A stretch of 64,000 nt of DNA from Parus major (taxonomy: Eukaryota > Chordata > Aves > Passeriformes > Paridae), in NCBI RefSeq assembly GCF_001522545.3, contig NC_031773.1, positions 44,250,786 to 44,314,785 on the forward strand, in the 5' to 3' direction. Below, piece by piece: positions 1-13,022 of the stretch. Every line of letters starts with the position of its first letter. Position 1 is the first letter of the stretch. The position numbers and the translations under genes were made by a program. The notes beneath the pieces are model-generated. The model ran no database searches. It saw nothing but the letters and a program-made list of their open reading frames with translations, and was not told the origin of the DNA.

Positions 1-2979
1 GTATCAGGTCATTATTGTTTTGCCTTGCAGTCTTACATGTGCAGTACAGATGCAATATTTTGAAACTTGCATATTTTAATTACCAGAAGTTAATCAAAGG
101 AATAATCAAAAAATTACCTCATTTCAAAATCACCGAATTCTTCAGAAACTCTCTTCAGTTTGTTAAACCTTTCACCTTTGAACATCTGATTGTTTCTTGA
201 GTTTTTTGGGTTTTTTTAAATACAGAAAACAGGCAAAACCATATAAAAAACCCAAAACAAACAGCCCCACCCACCCCCCAGGAAAATATTGCAGCTGCTT
301 GAGGCCAAGAACAACTTCATGCTTTTGGCTAGCAAATGTGTGTAGTCATGTCTTTTTACTGAGAACAAAACCAGAACATGGAGACGATTTTTTTTCTTTC
401 CTTCCCTTCTTCCTGTAGAATTGCATTGTAGGTTTTCAGCTAATGTGTCAAGGGACTATGCTCATTCTGCAGAACTATTTCAACTGTTGAGGAATGTGTG
501 GCATTGATTCAGAGTGTGTGGCTGAAGAGTGGTGAGGCTGAGCTGATGGGCAGTGTGGTGTGAGCAGACTTGCTAGTTACTTCTGGGTCCTGTGTAGCAC
601 TGGTTTTAGACCAGATGTACATAGCTGACAAGACTGTCATTTGGCATGGCTGGATGTAGCTGCTCTCTTAAGAAGAGAATGCAAATAGATAGACAGTTAT
701 TAGGCAGACTGCTGCAAAAGAAATTGGGTGGGGAGGTTGAGCAGGCATGTGGGTCTTACCAGTCAGTTAGTGGTGGAGCACCGGATGAATTTGAGCTCAG
801 CTACTTGTGTTTAATTACCTCCTCATAGTGAAAAGTTGGCAGAAAACCCTAATTTAAATACCCCCTTCTAATCCATTAGGTGAATCTAGAGTAGGAGTTC
901 AAAACTCAGCCTGACAGTAAATGGCGTTGGACAGAAGGAGGCAGGCTAAACAATGTAAATGTTGAAGAGCAGTGTAGAACTAGTCTCTTTCCTGAAACTT
1001 TGTACAGTGACATTCTGCATGTGCTGTGTTCCCCTACTCCTCCCTGTATTTTTTTTTGACTACCTGTATAGTAACTTGGTAAGTGGTAGCTGAGGTAAAG
1101 TCATAATCTGTAGCTCCACTGCTCATGAGTTATTTGACAGTTAGAAGCACATGCTGAGCACTGCTTGTGTACCACACCGTTGTGGTTTCTCTGGTTACCT
1201 ACAGCGTGTTGGTGTACCTAACATGGGTGTTACATTTTGATAGGGTTAGAGGCCTGCTCCATTGACAGTGGGGGTAATTATAACTGTAGACAATATTTTT
1301 TATTTCTTCTTTTCTGTCTGTTGAATGTGTTCTACTGAAGTCTGGATGGGTTTTATGCAGTAGATTCTGGTTTTTCCTTGACTTTTCATGCAAGAAAAAG
1401 GTTGAAACTTGGTGCTTAAAACATATGATTGGAGCATCTGAAGAAGAGAGGCAGTTATTAGTGAAGTGCTTCTAACTTTCCATTAGAAGATAAGGAATTT
1501 GTAGTCATATAGTCTGGGATGGGGAGCTCTTTGTTACTAGTATGAGTGAATTTGCTTTCCTGAGTGGATTGTACTGGAGTAAAAACACTCTGAAATTAGT
1601 ATTTTTTCTCTAAGCTTCTAAAGAACACCTCTTAAATAGAAAGTGTAGTGGGTTGAGGTGGGGAACTGATTGTAGGTTGGAGGAAGGAAGAGAATACAGT
1701 GTCTGGTAAGTATTTAAGAAGGGGTTAGAAGATATTTCCTCTGTTAACTTTGTAAAGAACTTTGGAGAATTGGGCTGAAATCTACAATTCCAAAAAAACC
1801 ACAAACTTGAATCTGTTTGGACCTGAGGTCTGTGCATTTGCTTTATAAAATACTTCAGTGACTTTGGAATGAAGTGAGGCACTTGTGCTCCCTCTGCTGG
1901 GCATTTAGTAGCTGTTATACAGAATTTATCATGGAACCATAAAGCTGATCAGCTTCTAGTTTCACTGCCCCTCTCAAGTAATAAATACTTTTCAGCCTGT
2001 TCTCTTAACACATTGTTTTGGGGCTAATACAGTTCTAGTGAAGTAATTTCACTATTGAACCTTTAATTGACAGTTGCAGTGTGTAACTTTATTTAGCAAA
2101 GAGTGTAACTTCCAAAAACTTGATAATACGTTACTGTATGAGGTGTTAATGTGCAAAGATAGAAGTATTTAAAAAGTAATAATTTTTATTTTTAAACTTA
2201 ACCAAATATAAAAGAAAATATTGTATATAATCTAGAATAAGCAGCTTTACATCTCCCTTTCCATCTTGGAATTAGTTTTGAGGGGGATATTTGCTTTGAG
2301 CACGAAACTTGCAGTAAAGCGTAGGGAACAATCTGCATTTGTTAATGGCTATAAAAGTTGGGCCCTTCATGCTGTTACTTTGATTTGTGAGAGATCTGTA
2401 TCAGGCTTGATTGTTTAAACCCGTTATGTGATAATTGCTAGTTTCATCCCTGTATGTGGAAATTTTTAAGATCATTTAGTGTCTCTCCCCAACCCCTGTG
2501 GCTGAAGATTAGTTCCTGTTGAAACTTAGGTGGCTGTCCGTAAACTGTGCCCAACTCTGCTTGAGAGAGTCTGTCAGTGTAGAAAACAAGGTGATGCTTT
2601 CTTATGTTCATAGATTTGTGTGTGTGTGTGTAGGCAGGAAATGTAATGGGCCTGAAAGCTTCATGTCTGCTGTCCATGACTTGATGTAACTCCTTGTAGT
2701 GTTAGCTCATTCCAGGGCAGTGAGCAAATTACCAGTTTTTACTATTGGGCATTATCTATTCAGTTCTGTATTTGAACAACAATGTGCTGAAATGTAAATA
2801 TTATGGTCAATGCTACTAATCTAGCTAGCTATTCATTTTGAATGTGTTAGGATCCACAGTTCTTTGATTGTAGACATGTTGCTTTTGGAGTGTGCATGCT
2901 ATTTTGGCTTTTGGTTGCGAGTATCCAATGTTTGGAGCTGGTTTTCATGTGTATGATCATGTGTTTGATGCTTGAATAG
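1..2979 (+). other. TMPO: TMPO intron (partial), no exon recognised
   Basis: AT-rich intronic sequence upstream of the first cassette exon. A short (TG)n run is at 2617-2631. I see no LEM-domain or LAP2-alpha coding sequence and no recognisable transposon. Confidence 0.6.
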
Positions 2980-3099
2980 ACCTATTCTCAAGATGAAGTT
3001 ACTGAGACTGTCTGGACAAGTGGATCTTCAAAAAGTGGACCTCTGCAGGCATTTTCTAGGGAGTCTACAAGAGTGTCAAGAAGAACACCAAGAAAAAGG
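2980..3099 (+). CDS. TMPO: TMPO cassette exon, 40 codons (beta-specific)
   Basis: The exon opens with TYSQ and ends with RRTPRKR; both ends are phase 0, with donor AGG|gtgatg. The acceptor (cttgaatag) has almost no pyrimidine tract, which fits a regulated exon. The epsilon isoform of mammals is described as lacking a 40-residue exon at this place. Confidence 0.93.
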
Positions 3100-6000
3100 G
3101 TGATGAGAGGCTTTTATAATAGACAAGTTTTTTTTTTTCTCTCACTCTTAGGGTCCCAGTGGCTCTTTTATTCAATTGTTGTCTTTTGTTTGTTTTAAAC
3201 AAACAGGTGGAAGCTACAGCACAGTTGCCTGTAGATGATGCTGTAATATCAGAGAGTACTCCCATAAATGAAACTATATTGGCTGCAAGCAACGAGACCC
3301 TAGTAAATATGCTTAGTAAATATGTTTAATCAATTGTGATATTCTTCTGTAACATATCTTCACTGACAGAATCATTCTGTTCTGGACAAATAGGAAACTG
3401 TTTTAAGGAAAGTAAGACTATTCAGTAGTCTCTGAAAACACATACTCAGTATCTGTTTTAGTATACCTAATACTGTTCACTTTAAGATGGGACTAGGTGA
3501 ACACCTAGGTCACATCTGATGTCTTTTGTGGGGGAGGGGTGTAAAAAAACCACTTTAAAAGCTTACTTAATACTTTCTTAATTTATTTAAATACGTGCAG
3601 AATATTTGCTTTTAAGTTTGGCTTTTCTTGTGAACTAAATAGCTTTTATGTTTCTAAATGGCTTAAAAGAAACCAGTTGGAATGATAAGCTGATCTTGGA
3701 GTATCTGTTACATAACCTTCTTGAGTTAACTTCTAACATGCATATATTCAATGCACATAAAGGTTTTGTTGTTTGGTTCTGCCACCTTGCCCCTTTTCAT
3801 TTTGTATTTTGGCTGTTTCTGAGTGAACAATTTTGAATCTCGGCAGGTTGGCAATAGGGTGCCTGGAAATTTCAAGCATGCAGCTCCTACACTGTCAGTC
3901 AGTGAACTCTCAGACATGCCCAGAAGAACACCAAAGAAACCACTGATGACAGCTGAAGTAAATAAATTAAAACTTAGATTGCTCTTGCTTACTCTCTGTG
4001 AACAAAATTCCTGTGTGTATGTGCTTACTTCTTGGTACAAAGGGGGTGGAGGATGTCATTGCCCAGGTGACACCAGTCAAAAGAAACTAGTGTTGTCACA
4101 TGACATAAAAGAGAATATAAACTTATTTTTATCTTCCCCTTTCAGATTTGTGTGTGTGTGAAAATCTGTTTTTTTTCTTTTTCCTAAGATAAATATGTTT
4201 CGATATGTTATTTCTCCTTGGGCTGCTGTTTTTCTGAATAAAATGTAGATTTTTTTTTTTTTAATTTTAAATTATTTAAATAGCTCAAAGTAGAGTAGAC
4301 TTCGGTTATCTCACTTTGAGCTTGTAAATCAACCTATCATGAAAAAACACAATGTGCTTCAATTTAGGGAATCAAGTAGTAGAATGACTTTACACCAAAT
4401 TACTGAATTAAAAAAGCATCTGTAGATTCCTTTCAGTTATCAAGAAAGAAAATAATTCTTTAACTGTTAACCTATTCAAGCTGCCAAAAATTATATCTCT
4501 TGGAGAACTGTCTAAAGCACCTGCAAGTATATATAATTGTATTAATATAATACTGTAATGTTGTGGAATTTTACATTGCAAGATGCTGTTTGTCTGTTCA
4601 TGTAGCTGTAGATAAAGCTGCTCTTAACATTTCATTTACAATATGATTGCCATGTAGACTTAGTTGTCAAATAGAAGGTTGTGGGTAAACGTGATGTTCT
4701 ATTCCAAGCTGCTGATGGGGGTTTTTCAGTCAGTATTTTAATGTAATGTGGCATGGTTTTTTACAGCAAGAAGAGACAGATTGCCCACATCAGTGCTTTT
4801 TAAATCATGTTGGTCACAACCAGTCCTGTGATATGCTCAACACAGCCATGATAGAGGTGATGGTTAAGTTTTTTTGATCATCTACATCATTGGCTGGCAG
4901 GTGTATAGGATTTATACAACTTATTCTTTATCCTAAAGGAAACTGAGGAGATCACTGAATGCTTTAAGACACCAAAAGTGACCGGATGGCTGCCGATAAT
5001 TAAGGTTAAACAAACTTCTAAAACCCAAGAAGTAAACTTCTTGAATGTCACTGGGTGACTCATTCATTCTTACAAATTGCACATGGTTGTGGTCACTGAG
5101 ATAGCTATACAGAAACTTTTTCTTTTGCTGTTTGTTCGGCCTCTAACTGTTTTTTGTTTCCTAGGTGCTGGAGAGAACTACAGAAGAAAGAAGAATAGAA
5201 AGGGATATTCTTAAAGAAATGTTCCCTTATGAAGTATCAACACCTACAGGAATTAGGTATTTCTAAAGTTTATGGGGCTTCTTTTGTCAGTTCTTGTAAA
5301 CCTATTTAATCTGAGAAATATCTTTTGATTATATTGATAGAGTTCTGAGAAACAATTTTTGCAGTCTGGCTCAATGACATTTGTGACAGCCACGTATTTT
5401 TCCATTCTATATACATAAATTTTTTATCAAAGCAGCCTCATCTTTATTTAAATTGGAGAAGGGAGAACAGGGTTGTACTATAGTAGGAATTATTACCAGA
5501 ATTTCTGGATGGTGAAAGTTAAATGAAAAGAGCTTTTTTGTGGTAATGACTTGCAATATTTAAGTTTTTGGCTAGATGCAACTGCTTAGGCCTGCTTTTA
5601 AATTAAGGAAAGATCTCGTAGCATATATTTGAGTTGTCTTTTGCAAAGCCAGAAAGAACTTTCAGATACCTTATTTTTTCCTTTAAATGGCAATCATGTT
5701 GATTAATCTTATCATGAATGAGGATGGCATCTAGGAAAGGCTATTACTTGTGGGTTTTGGGTTTGTTTTGTGGGGTTTTTTTGGGCTTTTTGTTTGGTTT
5801 TTGTTTTTGGGGGTTTTTTTTGTGTCTTTATATTTAAACAAAGATTGAAAGCCCTCTGGTTAATTGGCCAGTTAAAAAATCCACTCTGCTTAGAGTATAT
5901 GAGAAAAAGTTTCCCCACGTTAAGATGTGAAATCATCTCCTGTGTTTCCAATATGTTAATTAGAGCTTCAATTTAAACTGCAATTGCATAAAGTCTTAAC

Positions 6001-6889
6001 CATAAGGAGAATATATTGTACTAGTTACTACTGCTGTGGGGCATCTGCTGACCACTCTAAATTTGCTCACCTGTTTTGAGGTCCAGTTAAATCCATACCA
6101 CTTTTTTTAAAAAAAAAAAAAAGTAAAAATCATACATGTATACTTCTTGTATCTTAGAATTTGGCAGTGTACACTTTTTTTTTTAATCCTTACTGCTCTG
6201 TCTTCTGGCTTGGTTTTGGCTTAGCCATCCGTAGGTATTTTATTGGCCAGAAATAATCTTTTGTTTAGAAATTCCAGTGGGGCTGCAAAAATAATCATTA
6301 AGAAAGCAAATAGAAGGAGACACTTTCTACAGTTTGATTGCAAGTTATGATCCTTTTTATGTGCATAGGATGAAGTGGCATTTGAGTTTGGTTTTTTTTT
6401 AAAGACTGTTTGATAGAACACTGAGTTACTAACTTTGTGTTTATCATTATCGGTAAAGCTTCAAAAATCATATTACAGGTACTGTATTCACCAGAAATAA
6501 TTCTTAGTTCTTTAATTACACTAAAATTTCCCTACGTACTTTAGATTGCTCTTTTAAATATGCAGTATCTCAATTTTTTTTTCTTTTTAATTCACAGTGC
6601 TAGCTGCCGTAGACCAATCAAAGGAGCTGCAAGCCGGCCTCTGGAGCACAGTGACTTCATACTGGAGGAAAGTTACTCTAAGTATGCACAAAAATACGGT
6701 GCCTCGGCTGACACCAAGTCGGAGAAACCAGCAGTTAAAAAACAGCGCCCCGTCCCCCTGTGGATAAAAGTTTTTCTCTTTGTTGTTGTTTCAGTCTTCA
6801 TGTTTTTGGTTTATCAGTCAATGGAAACTAATCAAGGAAATCCTTTTTCTAAATACATGAATATTGTCACTCAGGGCAGTGCCAAATGA
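2980..6889 (+). CDS. TMPO: TMPO / LAP2 (thymopoietin, lamina-associated polypeptide 2), 3' coding half
   Basis: LAP2 is an inner nuclear membrane protein that binds lamins and, through an N-terminal LEM domain, the chromatin protein BAF. Only the 3' part is in the window; the LEM exons lie upstream. Five exons join in phase: 40, 32 and 37 codons, then 30 codons plus 2 nt, then the terminal exon. The first three total 109 codons, the size of the block that separates human LAP2 beta from gamma as I recall it. The C-terminus has a hydrophobic anchor (about 20 residues, starting WIKVFLFVVV) followed by a short lumenal tail ending GSAK. No large LAP2-alpha exon is visible, although that exon would lie upstream. 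Gene identity is secure from the conserved RRTPRKR, ERDILKEMFPYE and SASCRRPIKGAA segments. The start codon is outside the window. Confidence 0.96.
3207..3302 (+). CDS. TMPO: TMPO cassette exon, 32 codons (beta/epsilon)
   Basis: Phase-0 exon translating from VEATAQLP to ASNETL, containing the conserved VISESTP stretch. Acceptor aaacaaacag, donor CTA|gtaaat. Only 107 nt of intron separate it from the previous exon. Confidence 0.94.
3847..3957 (+). CDS. TMPO: TMPO cassette exon, 37 codons (beta/epsilon/delta)
   Basis: Phase-0 exon with the conserved GNFKHAAP, ELSDMPRRTPKKPL and TAE segments; acceptor ctcggcag, donor GAA|gtaaat. It lies in the part of LAP2 beta that overlaps the lamin-B-binding region in mammals. 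Confidence 0.95.
4767..4856 (+). other. TMPO: Candidate additional TMPO cassette exon A (30 codons)
   Basis: A ttttttacag acceptor and a GAG|gtgatg donor bracket 90 nt that stay open in the gene's frame and are phase 0 at both ends. The translation begins QEETDCPHQC and ends NTAMIE. I do not recall a matching exon in mammalian LAP2. It could be an unrecognised avian cassette or chance. Confidence 0.35.
4939..5031 (+). other. TMPO: Candidate additional TMPO cassette exon B (31 codons)
   Basis: A tatcctaaag acceptor and GAA|gtaaac donor bracket 93 nt, open and phase 0 at both ends. The translation begins ETEEITECFK, contains TGWLPIIKVK and ends TSKTQE, a Lys/Thr/Glu-rich character like neighbouring TMPO exons. 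Only 82 nt separate it from candidate A, so the two may be alternatives. Confidence 0.4.
5165..5256 (+). CDS. TMPO: TMPO penultimate exon (shared by membrane isoforms)
   Basis: It enters in phase 0 and leaves after two bases of a Ser codon. It encodes VLERTTEERRIERD, then ILKEMFPYEVSTPTGI, a highly conserved LAP2 segment. Acceptor tttcctag, donor TTAG|gtattt. Confidence 0.96.
6598..6889 (+). CDS. TMPO: TMPO terminal coding exon with membrane anchor and stop
   Basis: The exon completes the split Ser codon and reads ASCRRPIKGAASRPLE, a KSEK-containing linker, the transmembrane helix (WIKVFLFVVVSVFMFLVYQ) and the lumenal tail to TGA at 6887-6889. The acceptor is a long T-rich tract ending ttcacag. 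Confidence 0.97.
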
Positions 6890-8561
6890 ATATCTTTCTG
6901 AAAGGCACACCCAATTTGATCTCCTGTTTTTTAATTGTAGAGAACTCTTCTGCCCTCTCATCGGCTCAAGGACTTCTTATAAATAATGTGATTGGAACCT
7001 GATAAATTGGATAAATGAAGAAAGATAATATTAAATGGACATCGGTAACTTTCTGGACTTTGGACAAGTAGGAGATCACTGCCATAGGAGTAACATTTTT
7101 TTAAATCTTTGAACTTTTTTAGGCTTTATTTTTTTAATGTGGACATCCTTTAAATTCACTTTTGAGAAAATGTATATTTGTTTTTGCAAGAACTTGGAAG
7201 CTGAGAAGGGCAAAAATGTAGTAAAATGTGAAGCTGTGTCTTTAAAGCTTTTCATTTGTACAGAAAAGAAGTTGTACTTCTGTCTAGATTATAGTGGAGA
7301 AGGATTTTAATATGGGATAAAGGGAAATGCATTTCATTATGCATTTTTGCAGTAACAACATAGCTGAATTTGATCTCTTAGGATGTAGAGAGAGTACAAC
7401 AGCAACCTTTTCTGTAGATTACTGTAACTTTTTAGTAAATGTAACTGTAAACCTGTTTGCATTTCTGTAAAAGTCTTAGTATCATATTAGTAACTGTTTA
7501 AGTGTTACTTCATTTAAATGTATCCCTTCATTTTAGTGCTTACAGTGTTGTAGCAGTTGAATACAAATCTAATTGGCAAGAGATGTATTAGAGGAACTTA
7601 TTTATTAGTAATATGTGTGGGAAATAAAAACTACATCATAACAATTTGTTACTAAAATACTTTTTTGGGTCAAGATTGTTATCTGAAGCAGTCTAAATTC
7701 CAACCTTAGCAGTGGTCTTTTTTTCTTTCTTAAAAAAGCGAGGTCTTTCCAACACAGCTTTATGTGATTATCTTTAAATATTTGTGTAGAGAAGTATTCT
7801 CAAAGTATGAAAATTCCATATGAAGTTTTATTCTTGTATGAAGAGGGCATTGCTGCATTTTCCGCTACAGTTTCATCTTCTAAGGTGAGATTTACTACTT
7901 TCATGCCATTGACTATTTTTCTCAGTGGAAGCATGCTGAAACACTCTCTATTGTGTAACTTGGTTGAGCAGGCAGCTGACTTCACTACTACCAATGAAGA
8001 GTGATAAGCAAAAATTTTTTTAAAGTGAATGTATACATTTTTGGTGTGCTTAAATCTGCAGCATACAGATGTTCAGTCTTATTGCTTGGTACAAAATTGC
8101 AATAAATCATACTACTTATTCTTAAAGTGCTACTTATAAAAAGCTGAGAACATTAGTTAATAGTCAATATCTTTTTACTCTAGGTACAATTATTGTGTAG
8201 ACTATAGCTATGGGGAAGCTTTACTTTGTGAACTTTGGGACAAACATGGTAATTTGTAGCAAAGCAATAGTTTTGGGGTTTTTTTCCTGTTTAATGTTTT
8301 TTTTCCTTCTAAACTGCTTTTTTGAGTAATCCAAATAGCTAAACCTGTGTCCATCCTATAGAGAATTGTAACATAAGACATTCACTTTTGGTGTCAAAAA
8401 TGGAGAAAAATAAAAATGATTTTAATGTGTGTGGATTTTCCTTATCAAAATAAATGCATTGCTGAAAGGCAGCAAAAGCAAGACAAATGATGTATCAGTG
8501 GTGTCATTTTGTGCTGCTACGGTCTTCCATATTGAAAAAACATTTGAAATCTGATAATAAA
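6890..8561 (+). other. TMPO: TMPO 3' untranslated region with several polyA signals
   Basis: AT-rich, non-coding sequence after the stop. AATAAA hexamers occur at 7623-7628, 8101-8106, 8409-8414, 8449-8454 and 8556-8561, so several 3' ends are possible. AU-rich stretches such as ttatttatta near 7600 could affect mRNA stability. The real end cannot be chosen from sequence alone. Confidence 0.6.
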
Positions 8562-11500
8562 CTCAGGTCAGTTCATGTCACTTGGTGGGAGGAATATTCA
8601 TAATATTTGCAGTATCAGAGTTTTGTGCCATAATCCTTTAGCCTATGTCAGGCCTTTAGTTTGGATGAGGGGGACAAAGTAGCTTTCATTTTTTTTTCAA
8701 TGTTAAAGGAACTTCCTTTTCACTTTAAATTATTTCTAACACCACGTTTCTGGATGTTTTCATGTAAAATATATCTTTATTTCCTAGTTACAAGAAATAC
8801 TTTCAGTTTGCCTTTGCCAGAGGTACTATTAATACCATCAAAGAAAAAAAACAACAAACTACAATCAAAACAAACTACAGACTGAATTTTGTTGCAATTA
8901 ACTGTCATCATTCTTTCATTTTTGCACTGTTTTGGAGAATGCTTTCAACTTCAGTGTTGCCTCACAGATGGTAAAGAGTTTGTAGAAAAGTTCTCAAAGT
9001 AACCCACCTCTACTTCAGTTGTAGTTAGAATGCAAGGCATCTTCGATAAAGGAATGGGCTTTTTTACATTTCAGACACTTAATGGTGTGTGGTAGCCCCA
9101 AGACTAGGATCTTTGTCTTGGTCCCAAAGTTGAATTTTTCATGGTATTCTAAAAGTAACACATATAATAATGCTATGAGCTGTATGTGCTTAAAGCCTTC
9201 TAACTAAATGCTTTATAAATTAAGCTGAAGTATATAATTCTACTGTAGTCTTTGTATCAAAGTGCTGAAGCAATACACACTGATGTTCCTTTTTTTCTTC
9301 CTTTTACACATTCTCACTTTTGTTCCATTAGTTCATCTTGGGTTTTTTTAGACAGAGCCAGCTTGAACTTTCAGAACCAATGAAAAAAGAGTAATTTTAG
9401 GGACTAGTATCCAAAATCCAGTTGCAAAAATGAGTAGAGTTCTGATGTAGTAAGTATTGTTTAAGAAGTCCCCTTCAGGGCAGGGGCCACAACAAGCCTG
9501 GAAAAGGCCTGTGGAAATTAATGGGTGTGACAATGTTATTTTGGGTTTGGTGGCTTTTGTTCTCATGATTGGTCATACTGCTCAGAATGTTGTGCTGAAA
9601 ACCTGGCAGGTCTTGATTTCCTGTCTGAATTGGAGCTAATGCACAGCTTGTATTTTTCCCTTTAAATTCTGTGCTAATCATTCAACATTTATCCAGTCTC
9701 GGGAGCCTGGTATCAGGTTCTGGGTCACTAGATTATTTCACTTGAGACTAATTTTACAGCATCTGATCCGTGGTGAGAGCATCAGAGCTTCAGTAGTCTA
9801 AGACAATAAATTTTCAAGAAGGATCTTAAATTTAAATTCTGTGTGTTTTAAGACCTTTATTTGTATTTCCATAAGAAACAGCATGAAAGAACTTAAAGTT
9901 TACTTGCTAACAGCATGCTCAGCACTGCCCTACAGAATGATTTTGGATCCCTCCTAGGTTTGGTCTATGTGGGTGTTTTTTGGTTTTTTTTTTTTTTTGA
10001 CTCTTTATGGTACTAAAATTCCTGCTAATTACCTTCTCTACTAGTTTTGTGGACAAGATGTCTTTAAAAAATATGCTAACTTGTTTATGCAGAGTCAAAG
10101 CAGAAAAGCTGACTTTATTAATCTTTAAATAATACAGGTCCCAAAGAAAACTCAGCAGTAAAATTTATGTAATTGCAAATGAAGCTGGTAAAATTGTGTG
10201 GCGTATCTTGTGCATGGTACATTTGGCTTACTTTGATATGGCTTAAGTAACATATTGGGTCAAATAGATACAGGGGTGTGTTGTGATGTATAATTTTAAT
10301 TTTTTTGTTTGCAAAGGTAGGTGTTTCAGCATATCCTTTGTCTGTTAATATGGCTTTTATTGTGTGTTTGGTAAGTCTACCTCTCTTTGTCTGAAGCTGT
10401 CCTTAGACTTGCTTTTCCTTTTCCTGAGGGAATTTACCAGTCTGCTTTGCACCAGTGCAACAGCAAGTTACTACAATGGATATATACATGCATGTTTCAG
10501 ACAGCACAGGGTCTCCAAGTTGATTGAACTTGTAAAGCAGTCCTAAGGTGGCATAAACACCTGTAAGTACTGTGTGTATGCTGATATAAAAAGAAATCTC
10601 ACGAGTTTTGTTACACCTCACTTTGAAGTTCTCGGTTAGCATTGGTAGTCTGTGGTTAAAACATAATAACTGCACTGTCTTATTTGTTCTTTAGAAAAAA
10701 AATTGTGATGTTTAATAGATATAAACCATGTACTGTGAGAGGAGAATTAAAAAAAAATTAAATATTATTAGACAAGGATATACATGGCAGCAATTAATAA
10801 GAATAATAAGGTTCCACTACTTCCTTCCTGTTTTGAGGATAGGTGACTGCTGTTGTCCAACCTTGGAAGCCTGGTTCCCTGGTGAAGGAAATGCTGCTAC
10901 TTAAGATTTCCCTTGGGCTGTAAAGCCTGATCCATTACTGACTTTAGAACCATGGTCTAGTAGTTCTTGTGTTGAAATAAGGAATGTGTATATAAAATAA
11001 AAGTTTACAACCCAAGCACATGCTGCTCTGCTAACCTGATTATCAGAGGTGTGGATGGTTGTTTCAGTATCTCATATATTTTTGAAAACAAGCTACCTGG
11101 GAAACAAGCTCATAAGAGCTTTGATTTTGCTTGCAGGCTTTACCAAAATGTTAGAATTGGAAAAGTTACTGTAAGACAGGAACTAGCCTGCATTTCCTTG
11201 ATTGTATGCAGTTTGAGGTGAAATTAGGGTGGGAAATGGAGAGGATATGTCGTGGGTGTTACAACAGAAGGATAGATGAAATTAAGAACACTCCAGAGCT
11301 GCAAACTGAAATTTTCCTAACCTCATAAAACTTAGAGCTACTGATTAAAAAAGATGGATTTAATTTACTGTGAATTGGACAGAGGGTGACACTAGAATGT
11401 AGCATCTTCCAAGTCTTCACCTCTTACTACCTTCAATGTCTCTCAGAAATTTATTAAATTAATCTAGATGGTTTGAATTACAGGCTATTGCTGATTCATT

Positions 11501-12959
11501 CCTTCACATCTGGGAAAAGTTGTAGGTATTTTCTTTGTAAACTTATATGTATTCAGTAAGAACATGTATTATTCCTGTATTTTCATGGGGCTATGTTAGA
11601 CTGCTCTTTAGTAAGTCTTGTTAATAGTACAGCTGTTAGAAGTTAATTGTCACTTAAAAACCACTCACAGTTTGTTCTAGAAAAGTTCTACAGACCAATT
11701 CATAAGCATTTGTATAGTTGTGCACATAAATCACCATTAGATGTTGTCTATAAGTGGTCATTTGCTCATACTTTATAATTGGAAGGAACAGAGGTTTTCT
11801 GTATGTTAAAAATTGGAAGAGTCTGTAAGAATTGTAATCATTTTTCTGCAGTTTGAAGAGAAGAGCCCAAGTCTCAATTGTCTAGAGGTTATCTATTGAA
11901 ATTGAAAATAAGTGTCAGTGTTTGGCTTTAAAATAAAATATTGTTACAAATAATTGTTTAGAGGCAAGTAGAGCAGAACAAGTAATAGCAAAATGAACTA
12001 TTATGGCTTGTTTTCACTGCTGCCACTGGCAATGAATTCAACAGCTCTTTGGGCTCTCAGCTGGTTACTAAACAAAAGTGTTTGAAGAGTGCAAGTTTCA
12101 TTTGACCTTTTCCTGCTTGAGCAGCTGGAGTGTAGTTTATTCAAGAGACACTTAACCAGCCTTGATATTTGTGATAATGCTATTGGGCACTTTTGTCCAT
12201 TTTAGACAGTCCCCCTGGATTCACAACTTTGTTGTGAAATAGAGATAGTAGAGCCAGAGCCTAAGGGCTTTTCTTGGAAGTTTCATAGGAGCTGAGTAGA
12301 GTTGGAGTGTTTCTTCAGTGTGGTGTTGCTGGTATGCTGTCATTTGCCCAGAAGTAAGATCTGGGATATTCAGCACATGTCTCTTGCCTTCCTGGCTTCT
12401 GTGTGTATGCTGTTGCAGAGCACTATAATTGAAAGAATATGATCAAAACAATTAAAAACTGGAGTTATTGCATCTTCAGTAACTGGACAGCTGAACTTGT
12501 CTGTGCTAGTCTTGTACTACATAAATCACTAAAATGAGAGAAATCACCCTGTGTTGGAAAAGGCATAGTTAAGGGTAGCTAAGGCCAAGCATGGGTCCTA
12601 TGTTACATAACATTCTGCTTTTAACAAACCAGTAAGAAGCAATTCTGTGAGCAGCTGCAGGTGTTGTAGCATGTAGTACAGGCTATGTCATGATGCCCTG
12701 GAAGCTTACCGTCCAAAGGTGGAACTCGGCCAGGGAGTCTGCAGGCAGTGCTTGGTGCTAGAGCTGACCCTGCTTGGGTTGACTGAATTCCGGAGTCTGT
12801 TGAGAGGGTGAGATACAACTCCCTCAGCTTTCTGCTGAAGGACTTGCAGCCCGTGTGTTTAGCAGACAGGGATTAGAGAGCATTACTAGATGTGATTACT
12901 AGACGTGTAACCTGGGGTGATACCGAGGACTTCTTTAAATAATCTCAAAAAATGTGTGC
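8562..12959. other. Intergenic TMPO-SLC25A3
   Basis: AT-rich sequence with homopolymer runs (for example the T-run near 9985) and only short chance open frames. I recognise no gene, RNA gene or repeat family in it. Confidence 0.6.
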
Positions 12960-13022
12960 GTTGCTAGGGGCTGGACTTGATCTTCAACATCTCTTCCAAC
13001 CCTGATGCTTTCATGATTCGGT
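12960..13022 (+). mobile_element. CR1 LINE 3' end fragment
   Basis: The stretch reads gggctggacttgatcttc, then tcttccaaccctgatg and cttcatgattc, matching the CR1 3' terminus in sense orientation, with a degenerate copy of the ATTCTATG tail. It is old and 5'-truncated, and abuts the SLC25A3 CpG island. Confidence 0.8.
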
